Origin: Arthrobacter cavernae
GTDB taxonomy: Bacteria; Actinomycetota; Actinomycetes; Actinomycetales; Micrococcaceae
Length of the DNA: 51,687 nucleotides
Direction of reading: 5' to 3'
Assembly (NCBI RefSeq): GCF_017368795.1
Contig: NZ_JAFNLL010000034.1
Span: 1-51,687 of the forward strand
A program made the translations under genes and the position numbers. Numbering within the stretch: the stretch's first letter is position 1; each line of letters begins with the position of its first letter. Positions 17,457-25,816 of this stretch are shown here, in pieces. The notes below the pieces were generated by a model. That model had not been told where the DNA came from. It saw nothing but the letters and a program-made list of their open reading frames with translations, and did no database searches.

Positions 17457-18848
17457 ATGCCATTCCTGGACAAACTTCAGCTCTGGGCCGATGAGCGCCC
17501 CCACCACACCGCCGTCGTAGTGGGCAGCAGCCGGCTCAACTGGGGCGGTCTCCGCGACGCCGCAACGCAGCGGCTGAGCGCCACCACCGCCACCACCATC
17601 CTTGCCGAGCCCAATTCCCTGTCCTTCGTGGAGTCCTACACCGCGGCGGTTGCCGGCGAACGGCGCTGTGCCGTGCTGGACCCGCTGTGGCCGCAGGCCA
17701 TGATCGACGACGTCCGGGACCGCATCGGCGGGCCTGCCGGCGAGGCGGGCGGGGAGTTGACGGACGGCGATCCGGCGTCGACGTTCCTGATCGGCCTCAC
17801 CTCGGGAACCACCTCCGTTCCGAAGGCCTTCACCCGTTCCCGCCGCTCCTGGCAGGCGTCCTTCGAAGCTTCCATCGAGTTCTTCGGCCTGACGCCGCAG
17901 GACCGGACCCTCGCCCCGGGGCCGCTCTCGGCAAGCCTCAACCTGTACGCCCTGTCCGAGTGCCTCTACGCCGGGGCCGCGTTCCACACGCTGGAAACGT
18001 TCGACGTCGGCGAGGCCCATGCGGCCATCAGCCACGACGGCATCACCCGGCTCGTGCTGGCACCCACCATGCTGCGCCTGCTCAGCGAACGCGGCCTGGC
18101 TGGCGGCGTGGACGCCTCGGGCATCCACAGCATCATCTGCGCCGGCTCCAAGCTGGATGCCCGCACCCTCGAGGCAGCACGACGCTGGGCGCCGCACGCC
18201 GCTATTTTCGAGTACTATGGCGCCTCGGAACTCAGCTTCGTCTCGGGCACCCGGCTTGCCGCAGGGGAACCGCTCGACGCCGGCGGCACCGGCATCGGGA
18301 AGCCGTTCCCCGGCGTCGAGCTGAAGATCCTGGACGACTCCGGCGCGGAACTGGCCGACGGCGAACACGGCAACATCAGCGTCCGCAGCGGAATGATCAG
18401 CAACGGCTACCTGTGGGGCGACGACGGCCAGGCGCTGCGCTGCTTCGACGGCTGGTACACTGTGGGGGACCAGGGATACCTGGACAGCGGCGTCCTCCAC
18501 ATCCTGGGCCGCCGCTCGGACATGATCATCACCTCCGGCAAGAACGTCTACCCGCACGAGGTGGAGCTCGCGCTGGCCTCGGTCCCGGGGGTCGCGGCGG
18601 CCGTCGCCGCCGGTGCGGTGGACGACATCCGCGGACAGAAGGTGGTGGCAGGGGTGCTGCCCGCCTACGGGGCGGTCAGCGCTACGCAGCTCCGGACCGG
18701 GCTGGATGGGCTGCTGGCCCGCGACAAGCGGCCCCTGCAGTACTTTGTCCTGGCCGAACTGCCCATGACGGACCATGGCAAGGTCAGCCGGAAGGTCTTC
18801 CTCGACTGGATCAAGAACCATGACCCCCGGGTCAAGCCACTTGTCTAG
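17457..18848 (+). CDS. AMP-binding acyl-CoA ligase linked to biotin uptake genes (463 aa)
   Basis: ANL-superfamily adenylating enzyme that should activate a carboxylic acid to its CoA thioester. Motifs: LTSGTTSVPKAFTRS (P-loop, ~118-132), FEYYGASELSF (~248-258), GWYTVGDQGYL (~331-341) and GRRSDMIITSGKNVYPHEVE (~350-369). A C-terminal catalytic lysine is seen in DHGKVSRK. At 463 residues it is shorter than typical FadD. It overlaps the thiolase gene after it, and both converge on bioYMN. From memory, B. subtilis pairs a similar ligase (YhfT) and thiolase (YhfS) with BioY (YhfU). The substrate may be a fatty acid or biotin precursor; this is inferred. Confidence 0.85.
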   Translation: MPFLDKLQLWADERPHHTAVVVGSSRLNWGGLRDAATQRLSATTATTILAEPNSLSFVESYTAAVAGERRCAVLDPLWPQAMIDDVRDRIGGPAGEAGGELTDGDPASTFLIGLTSGTTSVPKAFTRSRRSWQASFEASIEFFGLTPQDRTLAPGPLSASLNLYALSECLYAGAAFHTLETFDVGEAHAAISHDGITRLVLAPTMLRLLSERGLAGGVDASGIHSIICAGSKLDARTLEAARRWAPHAAIFEYYGASELSFVSGTRLAAGEPLDAGGTGIGKPFPGVELKILDDSGAELADGEHGNISVRSGMISNGYLWGDDGQALRCFDGWYTVGDQGYLDSGVLHILGRRSDMIITSGKNVYPHEVELALASVPGVAAAVAAGAVDDIRGQKVVAGVLPAYGAVSATQLRTGLDGLLARDKRPLQYFVLAELPMTDHGKVSRKVFLDWIKNHDPRVKPLV

Positions 18849-20055
18849 CGCGAGCCCGGCGGCCAGCGCACGCCCGGGTTCTGACGCCGCATCGCGCCAG
18901 CCGGTCATCATCGCGGCGCTGCGCACCCCCATCTGCCGCGCCAACGGGCAGCTCAAGTCGCTGCGCGCCCACGATCTGCTGGCTCCCGTGCTGGCCGCGC
19001 TCCTGGACTCCGCCGGTATCGACGCGGCCGGGGTCAGCGACGTCGTCATCGGCAATGCCGTGGGCGGCGGCGGCAACGTGGCCAGGTTCGCGGCGCTCCA
19101 GGCCGGAATGCCCGCCAGCGTCCCGGGTCTCACCGTGGACCGGCAGTGCGGATCGGGCCTGGACGCGATTTCCCTGGCCGCGCGCCTAGTGGCTGCCGGC
19201 GGGGATCCGGTGTTCCTGGCCGGCGGGGTGGAAAGCATCAGCACCGCCCCGGCCCGGGCCAACCGCAGCGACGACGGCGGGTTGGAGTTTTACACGCGAG
19301 CCCGTTTCGTGCCGCCTTCCTTCGGGGACCCGGACATGGGAGTTGCCGCGGAAAATGTGGCCAGCGAATTTGGGGTGACCCGCCAGCGGCAGGACGAGTA
19401 CGCCCTGCGCAGCCACGGCCGCGCCGTGGCTGCTGCTGCGGCCGGAGTGTTCGCCGGCGAAACCGTGCCGCTGGAGACGTCCGGCAAAACAGTCGCCTCC
19501 GACGACGGCCCCCGGGCCTCGCTGACACCGGCGCTCATGGCTCGCTTCCCGGCCGCCTTCGTGGCCGGCGGGACCGTCACCGCGGGGAACTCCTGCTTTG
19601 ACGCCGACGCAGCCTCCGCCGTCGTCATCACGTCCCTCAAACGCGCCCGGGAGCTGGGTGCGGCAGACGGGCTGCTGGTTTTGGGCTGCGACACGGCAGG
19701 GGTGGACCCCACGCTGCTGGGTATCGGTGCCGCCGTGGCGGCGAATCGGCTCCTGGCGGCGCACGGCGTGGATGCGGCACAGCTCGACCTGGTGGAGTTC
19801 AATGAGGCCTTCGCCTCGCAGACGATCGCCTGCATGGATGCGCTGGGTATTGATCCCGCGCGGGCGAACGCCGACGGCGGAGCCCTCGCCTTTGGGCACG
19901 GTTACGGCGCGTCCGGGGCCGTGTTGGTGACCCGGTTGCTCGCGCAGGCCCGCGCGGCGCACAGTGCCACGGGGGCGGAGGGCCTCGCCCTGGCGATGAT
20001 CAGCATCGCCGGCGGCATGGGCACCGCGGCCCTGCTGCGGTATTCGCGCCTCTGA
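18820..20055 (+). CDS. Thiolase (acetyl-CoA C-acyltransferase family), Ser in place of C-terminal Cys (411 aa)
   Basis: Thiolase-fold protein. The nucleophilic Cys is present (C110 in DRQCGSGLDAIS), as is the NEAF loop (VEFNEAFASQT). Two usual features differ. The GHP motif reads FGHGYGASGA, and the C-terminal CxGG motif reads ISIAGGMG, with Ser (S395) where thiolases carry the general acid/base Cys. Thiolytic activity may be altered or lost. The ATG at 18820 overlaps the ligase by 29 bases; a TTG at 18841, nearer the ligase stop, is equally possible. It forms a pair with the ligase next to bioN. Confidence 0.85.
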   Translation: MTPGSSHLSSASPAASARPGSDAASRQPVIIAALRTPICRANGQLKSLRAHDLLAPVLAALLDSAGIDAAGVSDVVIGNAVGGGGNVARFAALQAGMPASVPGLTVDRQCGSGLDAISLAARLVAAGGDPVFLAGGVESISTAPARANRSDDGGLEFYTRARFVPPSFGDPDMGVAAENVASEFGVTRQRQDEYALRSHGRAVAAAAAGVFAGETVPLETSGKTVASDDGPRASLTPALMARFPAAFVAGGTVTAGNSCFDADAASAVVITSLKRARELGAADGLLVLGCDTAGVDPTLLGIGAAVAANRLLAAHGVDAAQLDLVEFNEAFASQTIACMDALGIDPARANADGGALAFGHGYGASGAVLVTRLLAQARAAHSATGAEGLALAMISIAGGMGTAALLRYSRL

Positions 20056-20100
20056 GGCTGCCCTCAACAGATGCGTTGGGCGGGACCTACTTCAGCTGGC

Positions 20101-20724
20101 TCAGTCGCCGGCTTCGCCGAGGCCGCGGGCGGCCAGAGCGTCACCGGTCTGCCGGGCGTAGGCCACCGTGGTGATGAAGACCGGCAGGACCAATGCGCGT
20201 GGATTGCGTTCCAGGCCCCGGGCCCGCGCCGAATCCCTGACATCGGAGAAGGCACCGGCGATGAACGGGATGCTGCGCAGCATCACCGCGATGGTGAGGG
20301 CAAAGCGTTCGGGGTCGGCGCCGAAGCGTTTGAAGGGTCTGGCCAGGGACACCACACCATCCAGCAAGTCCTGCACCGGGGTGGTGGCCGTCAGCACGGA
20401 GGCCGCAACGACGCACACGAGAACGTTGAGCACGATCCGTGCCGCCGTGGGGCCGCCCAGCTGCCACCACTGGAACAGGCCGATGACAATAAGGATCGGC
20501 GCCACCATCCAGACCGCCCGCCACAAACGGCCTGCCCCGGCTCCGGTGAGCAGGAACAGACCGCACATCACGGCCAGCACCGCCGCGGACACGAGCCAGT
20601 CGACGATCAGGAACGAGGCCGTCCCGCAGCCGGCCACCAGGAGGAACTTCAGCCAGAGGGGCGTCCGGTGGATGACCGAGTTTCCGCGGACATAGTTGGC
20701 GATCAGGAAACCGTGGCCCCTCAT
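20101..20724 (-). CDS. bioN: Biotin ECF transporter transmembrane subunit BioN/EcfT (207 aa)
   Basis: CbiQ/EcfT-family membrane coupling subunit joining the substrate-binding BioY to the ATPase. About five hydrophobic helices (LKFLLVAGCGTASFLIVDW, LAVMCGLFLLTGAG, APILIVIGLFQWW and others) are followed by two coupling motifs near the C-terminus, ARARGLE (~165) and ALAARGLGE (~197). The start overlaps the BioM stop by four bases. It is third in bioY-bioM-bioN and converges on the thiolase gene with a 45-base gap. Confidence 0.92.
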   Translation of the reverse strand: MRGHGFLIANYVRGNSVIHRTPLWLKFLLVAGCGTASFLIVDWLVSAAVLAVMCGLFLLTGAGAGRLWRAVWMVAPILIVIGLFQWWQLGGPTAARIVLNVLVCVVAASVLTATTPVQDLLDGVVSLARPFKRFGADPERFALTIAVMLRSIPFIAGAFSDVRDSARARGLERNPRALVLPVFITTVAYARQTGDALAARGLGEAGD

Positions 20725-21458
20725 GGCCTGTGCACGCCTTCAGAATCTGCTTCGAGCTCGGCGGCGCACAGCTCGCGGTACCGGTCCACGGCCTCGGCCG
20801 CTCCGCCGTCGAACACTATCCTGCCGTCATCAACCACCAGGACTCGGTCCATGTCCAGCGCGAGCTCGAGGTCGTGTGTGGACATGATGATCTGCTGCTC
20901 CAAACCGGCCAGGGTACGGCGCAGGAGTTCGCGGTTGCGCAGGTCCAGCAGGGTGGACGGCTCGTCGAGCACCAGAACCTTGGGATCCACCGCGAGGACG
21001 GCGCACAGCGCCAGGAGCTGGCGTTCGCCGCCGGAGAGCTCGTAGATGCTCTGGTCCGCCAAGCGCAGCAGCCCGAAACGATCCAGCACGGCCTCGGCAC
21101 GGGCGGCACGTTCCCGGGAATTCCTGACCGAACGGCGCAGGGAAAGCTCCACGTCTTCACGGCCCGTAGGCATCACCAGTTGGGACAGGGGATCGGTGAA
21201 CACGAATCCCACCTGGCTGCGGACGTGCCGCACCTCGGAGACGGTGCTGGATCCGTTGACCGTCACCGTCCCCTCGCTCGGCTCTGCCAGTCCGTTCAGG
21301 AGCCGCAGCAGGGTCGACTTGCCGGAGCCGTTGGCCCCGATGACGCCGATCCTGCGCTCTGTGAGCTCAAACGAGACGTCCTGCAGCAGGGTCTTGGCCG
21401 TGTGGCTGCCGTCGACCGCCACACGTACCGCGACCCCGCTGAAAATGATGGTGTTCAT
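20721..21458 (-). CDS. bioM: Biotin ECF transporter ATPase BioM (245 aa)
   Basis: ABC ATPase energising biotin uptake. Walker A is GANGSGKSTLL (~41-51), the signature is YELSGGERQLLALCAV (~140-155), Walker B is VLVLDEPSTLLDLRN (~161-175), and the H-loop is IIMSTHDLELAL. It is a single ATPase rather than a pair, as in BioMNY systems. It lies 33 bases after bioY and overlaps bioN. Confidence 0.93.
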   Translation of the reverse strand: MNTIIFSGVAVRVAVDGSHTAKTLLQDVSFELTERRIGVIGANGSGKSTLLRLLNGLAEPSEGTVTVNGSSTVSEVRHVRSQVGFVFTDPLSQLVMPTGREDVELSLRRSVRNSRERAARAEAVLDRFGLLRLADQSIYELSGGERQLLALCAVLAVDPKVLVLDEPSTLLDLRNRELLRRTLAGLEQQIIMSTHDLELALDMDRVLVVDDGRIVFDGGAAEAVDRYRELCAAELEADSEGVHRP

Positions 21459-21491
21459 GTACCGATTGTTCCTGCTCCGGGCTGCCGCGCC

Positions 21492-22115
21492 CTAACGTAC
21501 CTGCCGGACGCGGCGGACCAGCACGTCCGGGAACGCCTTGTGGAGCGACACGGCAATGACGGCAGCCAGGAGGCATTTCAGGATGTCGCCCGGGTAGTAG
21601 GGGAGGTCCGCCAGGAAGGCCTTGGTGAAGTCCAGCTTGCCGTTGACCATCATGCCCAGCACGCCCAGGCCGTGGACCAGGACAACGGTGCCCACCAGGG
21701 CGGCAAGGAACAGGAAGACCGTGCGGTACTTGACGGTCCTACGGATCACGACGCCGGCCAGCCAGCCCGCCGCGGCGGCGGCCAGCGGGAACCCGATGAT
21801 GTAGCCGGCCGAGGGGGTGGCGAGGATGCCCAGGCCGCTGCGGCCGCCGCTGAAGATGGGCAACCCGGCCAGGCCCAGCAGAAGATAGAGCCCGACGGCG
21901 GCGAAACCGCGCCCGCCGCCCAGCACCAGGCCGGTCAGCACGACGGCGAGCAGCTGCAGGGTGATCGGGACGCCCAGGGCGCCGACGGGGATTCCGGGGA
22001 TGAGCGCGGAACCGGCCACGAGGGCGGCGAAGACGGCGATTAATCCAAGGTCGGTGGCGCCCCAGCGGGTGCGGGAGGCCGTGCGCGGTGCGACTGCAGT
22101 GTCGGGCTGGCTCAT
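21492..22115 (-). CDS. bioY: Biotin-binding ECF S-component BioY (207 aa)
   Basis: Membrane protein that binds biotin with high affinity. Six hydrophobic segments and the family motif GGRSGLGILATPSAGYIIGF (~105-124) are present, with a preceding VPITLQLLAVVLTGL helix. The ATG at 22115 follows a 305-base intergenic region shared with the ABC-F gene. First gene of bioY-bioM-bioN. Regulation by biotin is likely, but no operator is recognised. Confidence 0.95.
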   Translation of the reverse strand: MSQPDTAVAPRTASRTRWGATDLGLIAVFAALVAGSALIPGIPVGALGVPITLQLLAVVLTGLVLGGGRGFAAVGLYLLLGLAGLPIFSGGRSGLGILATPSAGYIIGFPLAAAAAGWLAGVVIRRTVKYRTVFLFLAALVGTVVLVHGLGVLGMMVNGKLDFTKAFLADLPYYPGDILKCLLAAVIAVSLHKAFPDVLVRRVRQVR

Positions 22116-22420
22116 GACGGGTCCTATCGGGAAGTGCTGTGATGTGGGTGTGGAATTGCGGGACTGCTCCCCTGATTCCGAGAATACGGAGGAACATGAG
22201 GGGACATTTTGGAGGGTCCCGACAATTTAGTCGCCGAGTATTTGCCGTCTGGGCACAAATGAGGCCCACGAGGCGGCCGTCCGGGGCTCCCGGCACGACG
22301 ATGCTGGTCAGGTGCCGGGCAGCCGGTAGACTTGACTAGGCCGTTCTCATGGCCGAATCCGCCGCACATACCGGGCCAACCGGTTCAGTAGGCGTTCCCC
22401 GTTGAAAGGCATCACCCGAA
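22116..22420. promoter_or_regulatory. Divergent intergenic region between bioY and the ABC-F gene
   Basis: 305 bases without a supported gene. A TAGACT hexamer at 22327-22332 is a plausible -10 for the plus-strand ABC-F gene. The stretch at about 22175-22250 is more AT-rich and is the likely bioY promoter zone. I looked for BioQ- or BirA-like palindromes and saw none that were convincing. Confidence 0.35.
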
Positions 22421-24019
22421 TTGATTACCGTCCAGGACCTTGAACTCCGCGCCGGCGCACGCCTGCTCATGGACCAGGTTAACTTCAGGGTGGACAAAGG
22501 GGACAAGATCGGGCTGGTCGGCCGAAACGGTGCCGGCAAGACCACTCTCACCCGGGTCCTCGCAGGCGAAGGCCTCCCGGCCGGCGGCAAGGTGACCCGC
22601 AGCGGCGAGATCGGCTACCTGCCCCAGGACCCCCGTACCCCGGACATGGAGCAGCTCGCGCGGGACCGCATCCTCTCCGCCCGCGGCCTGGACGTCGTCG
22701 TCGGCAAGCTCAAGAAGGCCCACGAGGAAATGGCCAGTGGCGACGCGGCCGTCCAGCGCAAGGCCATGAACCGCTACGACCGGCTCGAGTCCGAATTCCT
22801 GGCTGGCGGCGGCTACGCTGCCGAGGCTGAGGCCGCCGCGATCTCCTCCAACCTCGCATTGCCCGACCGGCTGCTCAACCAGCCGCTGAAGACCCTTTCC
22901 GGTGGCCAGCGCCGCCGTGTGGAGCTGGCGCGCATCTTGTACTCGGACGCCGAAACCCTGCTCCTCGACGAACCCACCAACCACCTCGACGCCGACTCCA
23001 TCACCTGGCTGCGGGACTTCCTGAAGAACCACCAGGGTGGGCTGATCGTGATCAGCCACGACACGGAGCTGCTCGAGGCCACGGTTAACAAGGTGTACCT
23101 GCTGGACGCCAACCGCGCCCAGATCGACTACTACAACATGGACTGGAAGCGCTACGTGCTCCAGCGTGAAACGGACGAGCGCGCCCGCAAGCGCGAACGC
23201 GCCAACGCCGAGAAGAAGGCCCAGGTCCTGATCGACCAGGCCAACAAGATGCGTGCCAAGGCCACCAAGGCCGTCGCCGCCCAGAACATGGCCAAGCGCG
23301 CCGAGCGGCTCCTGAGCGGACTGGAGGCCGTGCGTGAAAACGACCGCGTGGCAGCCCTGCGTTTCCCGGATCCCTCACCCTGCGGCAAGACCCCGCTGAC
23401 CGCCGAAGGCCTGAGCAAGTCCTACGGCTCGCTCGAGATCTTCACGGACGTGGACCTGGCCATCGACCGCGGCTCCAAGGTGGTCATCCTGGGTCTCAAC
23501 GGTGCCGGCAAGACCACCCTGCTGCGCATGCTGGCCGGTGTCGACAAGCCGGACACCGGCGAGATCATCCCGGGCCACGGACTCAAGGTGGGCTACTACG
23601 CCCAGGAACACGAGACGCTCGATGTCGACCGCACGGTCCTGGAGAACATGCGTTCCTCCGCCCCGGACATGAAGGACGCCGAAGTCCGCGGCATCCTGGG
23701 TTCGTTCCTGTTCTCCGGCGACGACGTCGACAAGCCCGCCGGTGTGCTCTCCGGTGGTGAAAAGACCCGCCTGGCCCTCGCCACGATCGTGGCCTCCAGC
23801 GCCAATGTGCTGCTGCTCGACGAACCCACCAACAACCTCGACCCGGCCAGCCGCGCCGAGATCCTGGGCGCCCTGAAGAACTACAGCGGCGCCGTCGTCA
23901 TGGTCAGCCACGACGAAGGAGCCGTCTCGGCACTGAACCCGGAGCGCGTGGTGCTGCTGCCGGACGGCGTCGAGGACCACTGGAACGAAGACTACCTGGA
24001 CCTTATTACGCTGGCGTAG
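22421..24019 (+). CDS. ABC-F family ATPase (532 aa)
   Basis: Soluble protein with two ABC domains and no membrane segment, of the class that acts on the ribosome. Domain 1: Walker A GRNGAGKTTL (~35-44), signature LSGGQRRRVELA, Walker B LLLDEPTNHLD. A charged linker rich in Lys/Arg (~245-290) matches the P-site tRNA interaction motif. Domain 2: GLNGAGKTTLLRML (~363), LSGGEKTRLALA, LLLDEPTNNLD. The start is a TTG at 22421. Whether it is a translation factor (EttA/Uup-like) or an antibiotic-protection protein cannot be told; it lacks the long C-terminal extension of some resistance types. Confidence 0.9.
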   Translation: MITVQDLELRAGARLLMDQVNFRVDKGDKIGLVGRNGAGKTTLTRVLAGEGLPAGGKVTRSGEIGYLPQDPRTPDMEQLARDRILSARGLDVVVGKLKKAHEEMASGDAAVQRKAMNRYDRLESEFLAGGGYAAEAEAAAISSNLALPDRLLNQPLKTLSGGQRRRVELARILYSDAETLLLDEPTNHLDADSITWLRDFLKNHQGGLIVISHDTELLEATVNKVYLLDANRAQIDYYNMDWKRYVLQRETDERARKRERANAEKKAQVLIDQANKMRAKATKAVAAQNMAKRAERLLSGLEAVRENDRVAALRFPDPSPCGKTPLTAEGLSKSYGSLEIFTDVDLAIDRGSKVVILGLNGAGKTTLLRMLAGVDKPDTGEIIPGHGLKVGYYAQEHETLDVDRTVLENMRSSAPDMKDAEVRGILGSFLFSGDDVDKPAGVLSGGEKTRLALATIVASSANVLLLDEPTNNLDPASRAEILGALKNYSGAVVMVSHDEGAVSALNPERVVLLPDGVEDHWNEDYLDLITLA

Positions 24020-24184
24020 CCCGCCCGGGTGACTGCGTCCGCGCGCGCCGGACCCGCGTCCCGGGCTACCGGTGGCTGGGTCCGCGCCATCCGCCGCGTA
24101 ATTTGCCGCGTGCTCGCTCGTGCCTCGCTTAGACGCACGCTACGCAAATCACCCGGCTGCTGGCGCTTGCGGTTTGGTGCCGGG

Positions 24185-24652
24185 TCAGCGGACCTGCAGG
24201 GGTTCCGCTCCGGTGATCCTGAGCAGGTCTTCGTAGCTGATGGAGAACATTGAATTGTGGTCTCCGGCGCCTGCCCAGAGGACGTCGTACTGTTCCAGCG
24301 AGGTGTCCAGGATGGTACGGATCGGGGTCGGGTGGCCTACGGGCGCTACGCCACCTACGGCCTGGCCTGTGTGTTCCAGGACGAATCTGGGGGAGGCACG
24401 CCGGATCTTGCTGGTGCCCAGGAGCCCGGCTACGAGTGCGGTGTCCACTTTTGCGGCGCCGCTGGCGAGGATCAGCAGCGGGCCGCCGTCGAGCTCGAAT
24501 ACCAGGCTGTTGGTGATGGCCGCGACATCGCAGCCCAGCACGGAAGCCGCGGCTGCCGCCGTCGGGACGGCAGCCTCGAAAATCCGGACGGTGTCCGCGG
24601 CGCCGGCCTGGGAGAGCGCGGCCTTCACGTTGAGTACAGGGGCGGGGATCAT
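24185..24652 (-). CDS. YbaK/EbsC-family aminoacyl-tRNA deacylase (155 aa)
   Basis: Small cytoplasmic editing protein that hydrolyses mischarged tRNA, typically Cys-tRNA(Pro) or Ala-tRNA(Pro). Family features are an ITNSLVFELDGGPLLILASG strand pair (~46-65), VDTALVAGLLG with the conserved lysine just before it (AAKVD), and TGQAVGGVAPVGHP (~112-125), the substrate-pocket loop. Its ATG directly follows the SURF1 stop, so the two are cotranscribed. The 165 bases after its stop towards the ABC-F gene hold nothing I recognise. Confidence 0.9.
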   Translation of the reverse strand: MIPAPVLNVKAALSQAGAADTVRIFEAAVPTAAAAASVLGCDVAAITNSLVFELDGGPLLILASGAAKVDTALVAGLLGTSKIRRASPRFVLEHTGQAVGGVAPVGHPTPIRTILDTSLEQYDVLWAGAGDHNSMFSISYEDLLRITGAEPLQVR

Positions 24653-25516
24653 TCAGTATCCTTGGGCATCCAGGATCGCGTCTTCCTCTTCTTCGGACGT
24701 GGGCCGCTTGCCCTTACGTGCCGGCGGCGTCCGGCGGCGCGGTGGCCCACCCGCAGCAAGGATTTCCTCGTCGTCATCTTCGGCGTCGATGGCCGCGTTG
24801 CGGGCCTGCTGGCGTGCCGCGTAGCCGAAGCCGATGAACATCAGGACGCCGAAGGCGAACCACTGCAGCGAGTAGGACAGGTGCGTGCCCTCTTCCGTGG
24901 CCGGCTTGGGGAACGCCACCGGCATCGGCTGCACGGCCGGACTTTCGCTGGCGAGCTGGCCATAGGCGCCCGTCTGCAGGGGATAGTCCAGTTCGGATGC
25001 GAAGCCGGGCAGGTCGATCGACGCAAGCTGGCCGTCGACGGCGCCGCGGTCCAGCTTCGGTTCGGACGGTTTGAGGCGGGCGACCACGGTGACCTCGCCC
25101 ACGGGCGGTGCCGGCACGACGTCGGGATGTCCCGGTGTGTTGTTGCCGATCGGCAGCCAGCCGCGGTCGATCACCACCGCCTCGCCGGTGGCAAGGCGGA
25201 AGGGAACCACGACGTCGTAGCCCGGCTGGCCGTTGAGCGGCCGGTTCCGTACAACGCGCTGTCCGTCGACGTCATAGTGCCCGCGGAGCTCCACCTGGGT
25301 CCATTCGCGTTCCGGATCAAGGGTGGCGAACTGCTCCTTGATGTCGGCGAAGGGCACGGGAGTGGCCGAATAGTTGCTGACCACGCGGTTGATTTCGGCG
25401 AGCGTCTCGGCCCGGCGGTCCATCTGCCAACGGCCCAGGAAGACACAGGCCGTGGCGAAGATGAGCGCCAGCACGAAGTAACCCAGCCATTTGCTGGAGA
25501 AGAGAAAACGGTACAT
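24653..25516 (-). CDS. SURF1 family cytochrome oxidase assembly protein (287 aa)
   Basis: Membrane protein helping haem A insertion into cytochrome c oxidase. It has one N-terminal helix (WLGYFVLALIFATACVFLGRWQ, ~10-31) and one C-terminal helix (YSLQWFAFGVLMFIGFGYAA, ~215-235), with a periplasmic-side domain between. SURF1 signatures include VRNRPLNGQPGYDVVVPF and VVIDRGWLPIGN. A charged tail of ~50 residues ends the protein. It complements ctaA and ctaB elsewhere in this window. It starts one base after the stop of the small Cys-containing protein. Confidence 0.9.
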   Translation of the reverse strand: MYRFLFSSKWLGYFVLALIFATACVFLGRWQMDRRAETLAEINRVVSNYSATPVPFADIKEQFATLDPEREWTQVELRGHYDVDGQRVVRNRPLNGQPGYDVVVPFRLATGEAVVIDRGWLPIGNNTPGHPDVVPAPPVGEVTVVARLKPSEPKLDRGAVDGQLASIDLPGFASELDYPLQTGAYGQLASESPAVQPMPVAFPKPATEEGTHLSYSLQWFAFGVLMFIGFGYAARQQARNAAIDAEDDDEEILAAGGPPRRRTPPARKGKRPTSEEEEDAILDAQGY

Positions 25517-25816
25517 TCAGCCGGCCCCGCCCGTGCCGGTGATCGCGTCTGTCCCGGCCACGGCGTCGAAGGGGATCGTTTCCTTCCAGAGGTCCCGCGT
25601 CTGCAGGTAGTCCTCCAGCCATTCCCGGTGCTCCTGGCACGCGAGCCAAACCTTGCGGCGTTCGGGGGTGTGGATGCGGGGGTTGTTCCACAGCAGCTGC
25701 CAGTCCGCGCCGGAGCGGCAGCCCTTGCGGGAGCACAGGGCTTCGGCAGGGGTGCCGGGCGCGCGCCCGGTCTCCCGGCTGCCCGGTCCCAGGCCGCCAA
25801 GGTTGAAGATGTTCAT
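25517..25816 (-). CDS. Small conserved hypothetical protein with Cys/His motif (99 aa)
   Basis: I do not recognise a named family. Visible features are a Gly/Pro-rich start, then LCSRKGCRSGADWQLLWNNP (two Cys five residues apart, ~27-46) and KVWLACQEHREWLEDYL (Cys and His three residues apart, ~55-71). Together these could form a small zinc or other metal site. It is Trp-rich and soluble, with no signal peptide. It overlaps the DUF3099 gene by four bases and ends one base before SURF1. Coupling to SURF1 hints at a role in oxidase or membrane biogenesis, but this is only context. Confidence 0.75.
   Translation of the reverse strand: MNIFNLGGLGPGSRETGRAPGTPAEALCSRKGCRSGADWQLLWNNPRIHTPERRKVWLACQEHREWLEDYLQTRDLWKETIPFDAVAGTDAITGTGGAG

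Noticed and set aside
17382..19262. 626-codon open frame on the minus strand over the ligase and thiolase genes
   Set aside because: Spans two clear plus-strand genes and the promoter region, and has no protein-like motifs.
22116..22420. Biotin repressor (BirA or BioQ) operator upstream of bioY
   Set aside because: No convincing palindrome of the expected type could be seen, though regulation by biotin remains likely.
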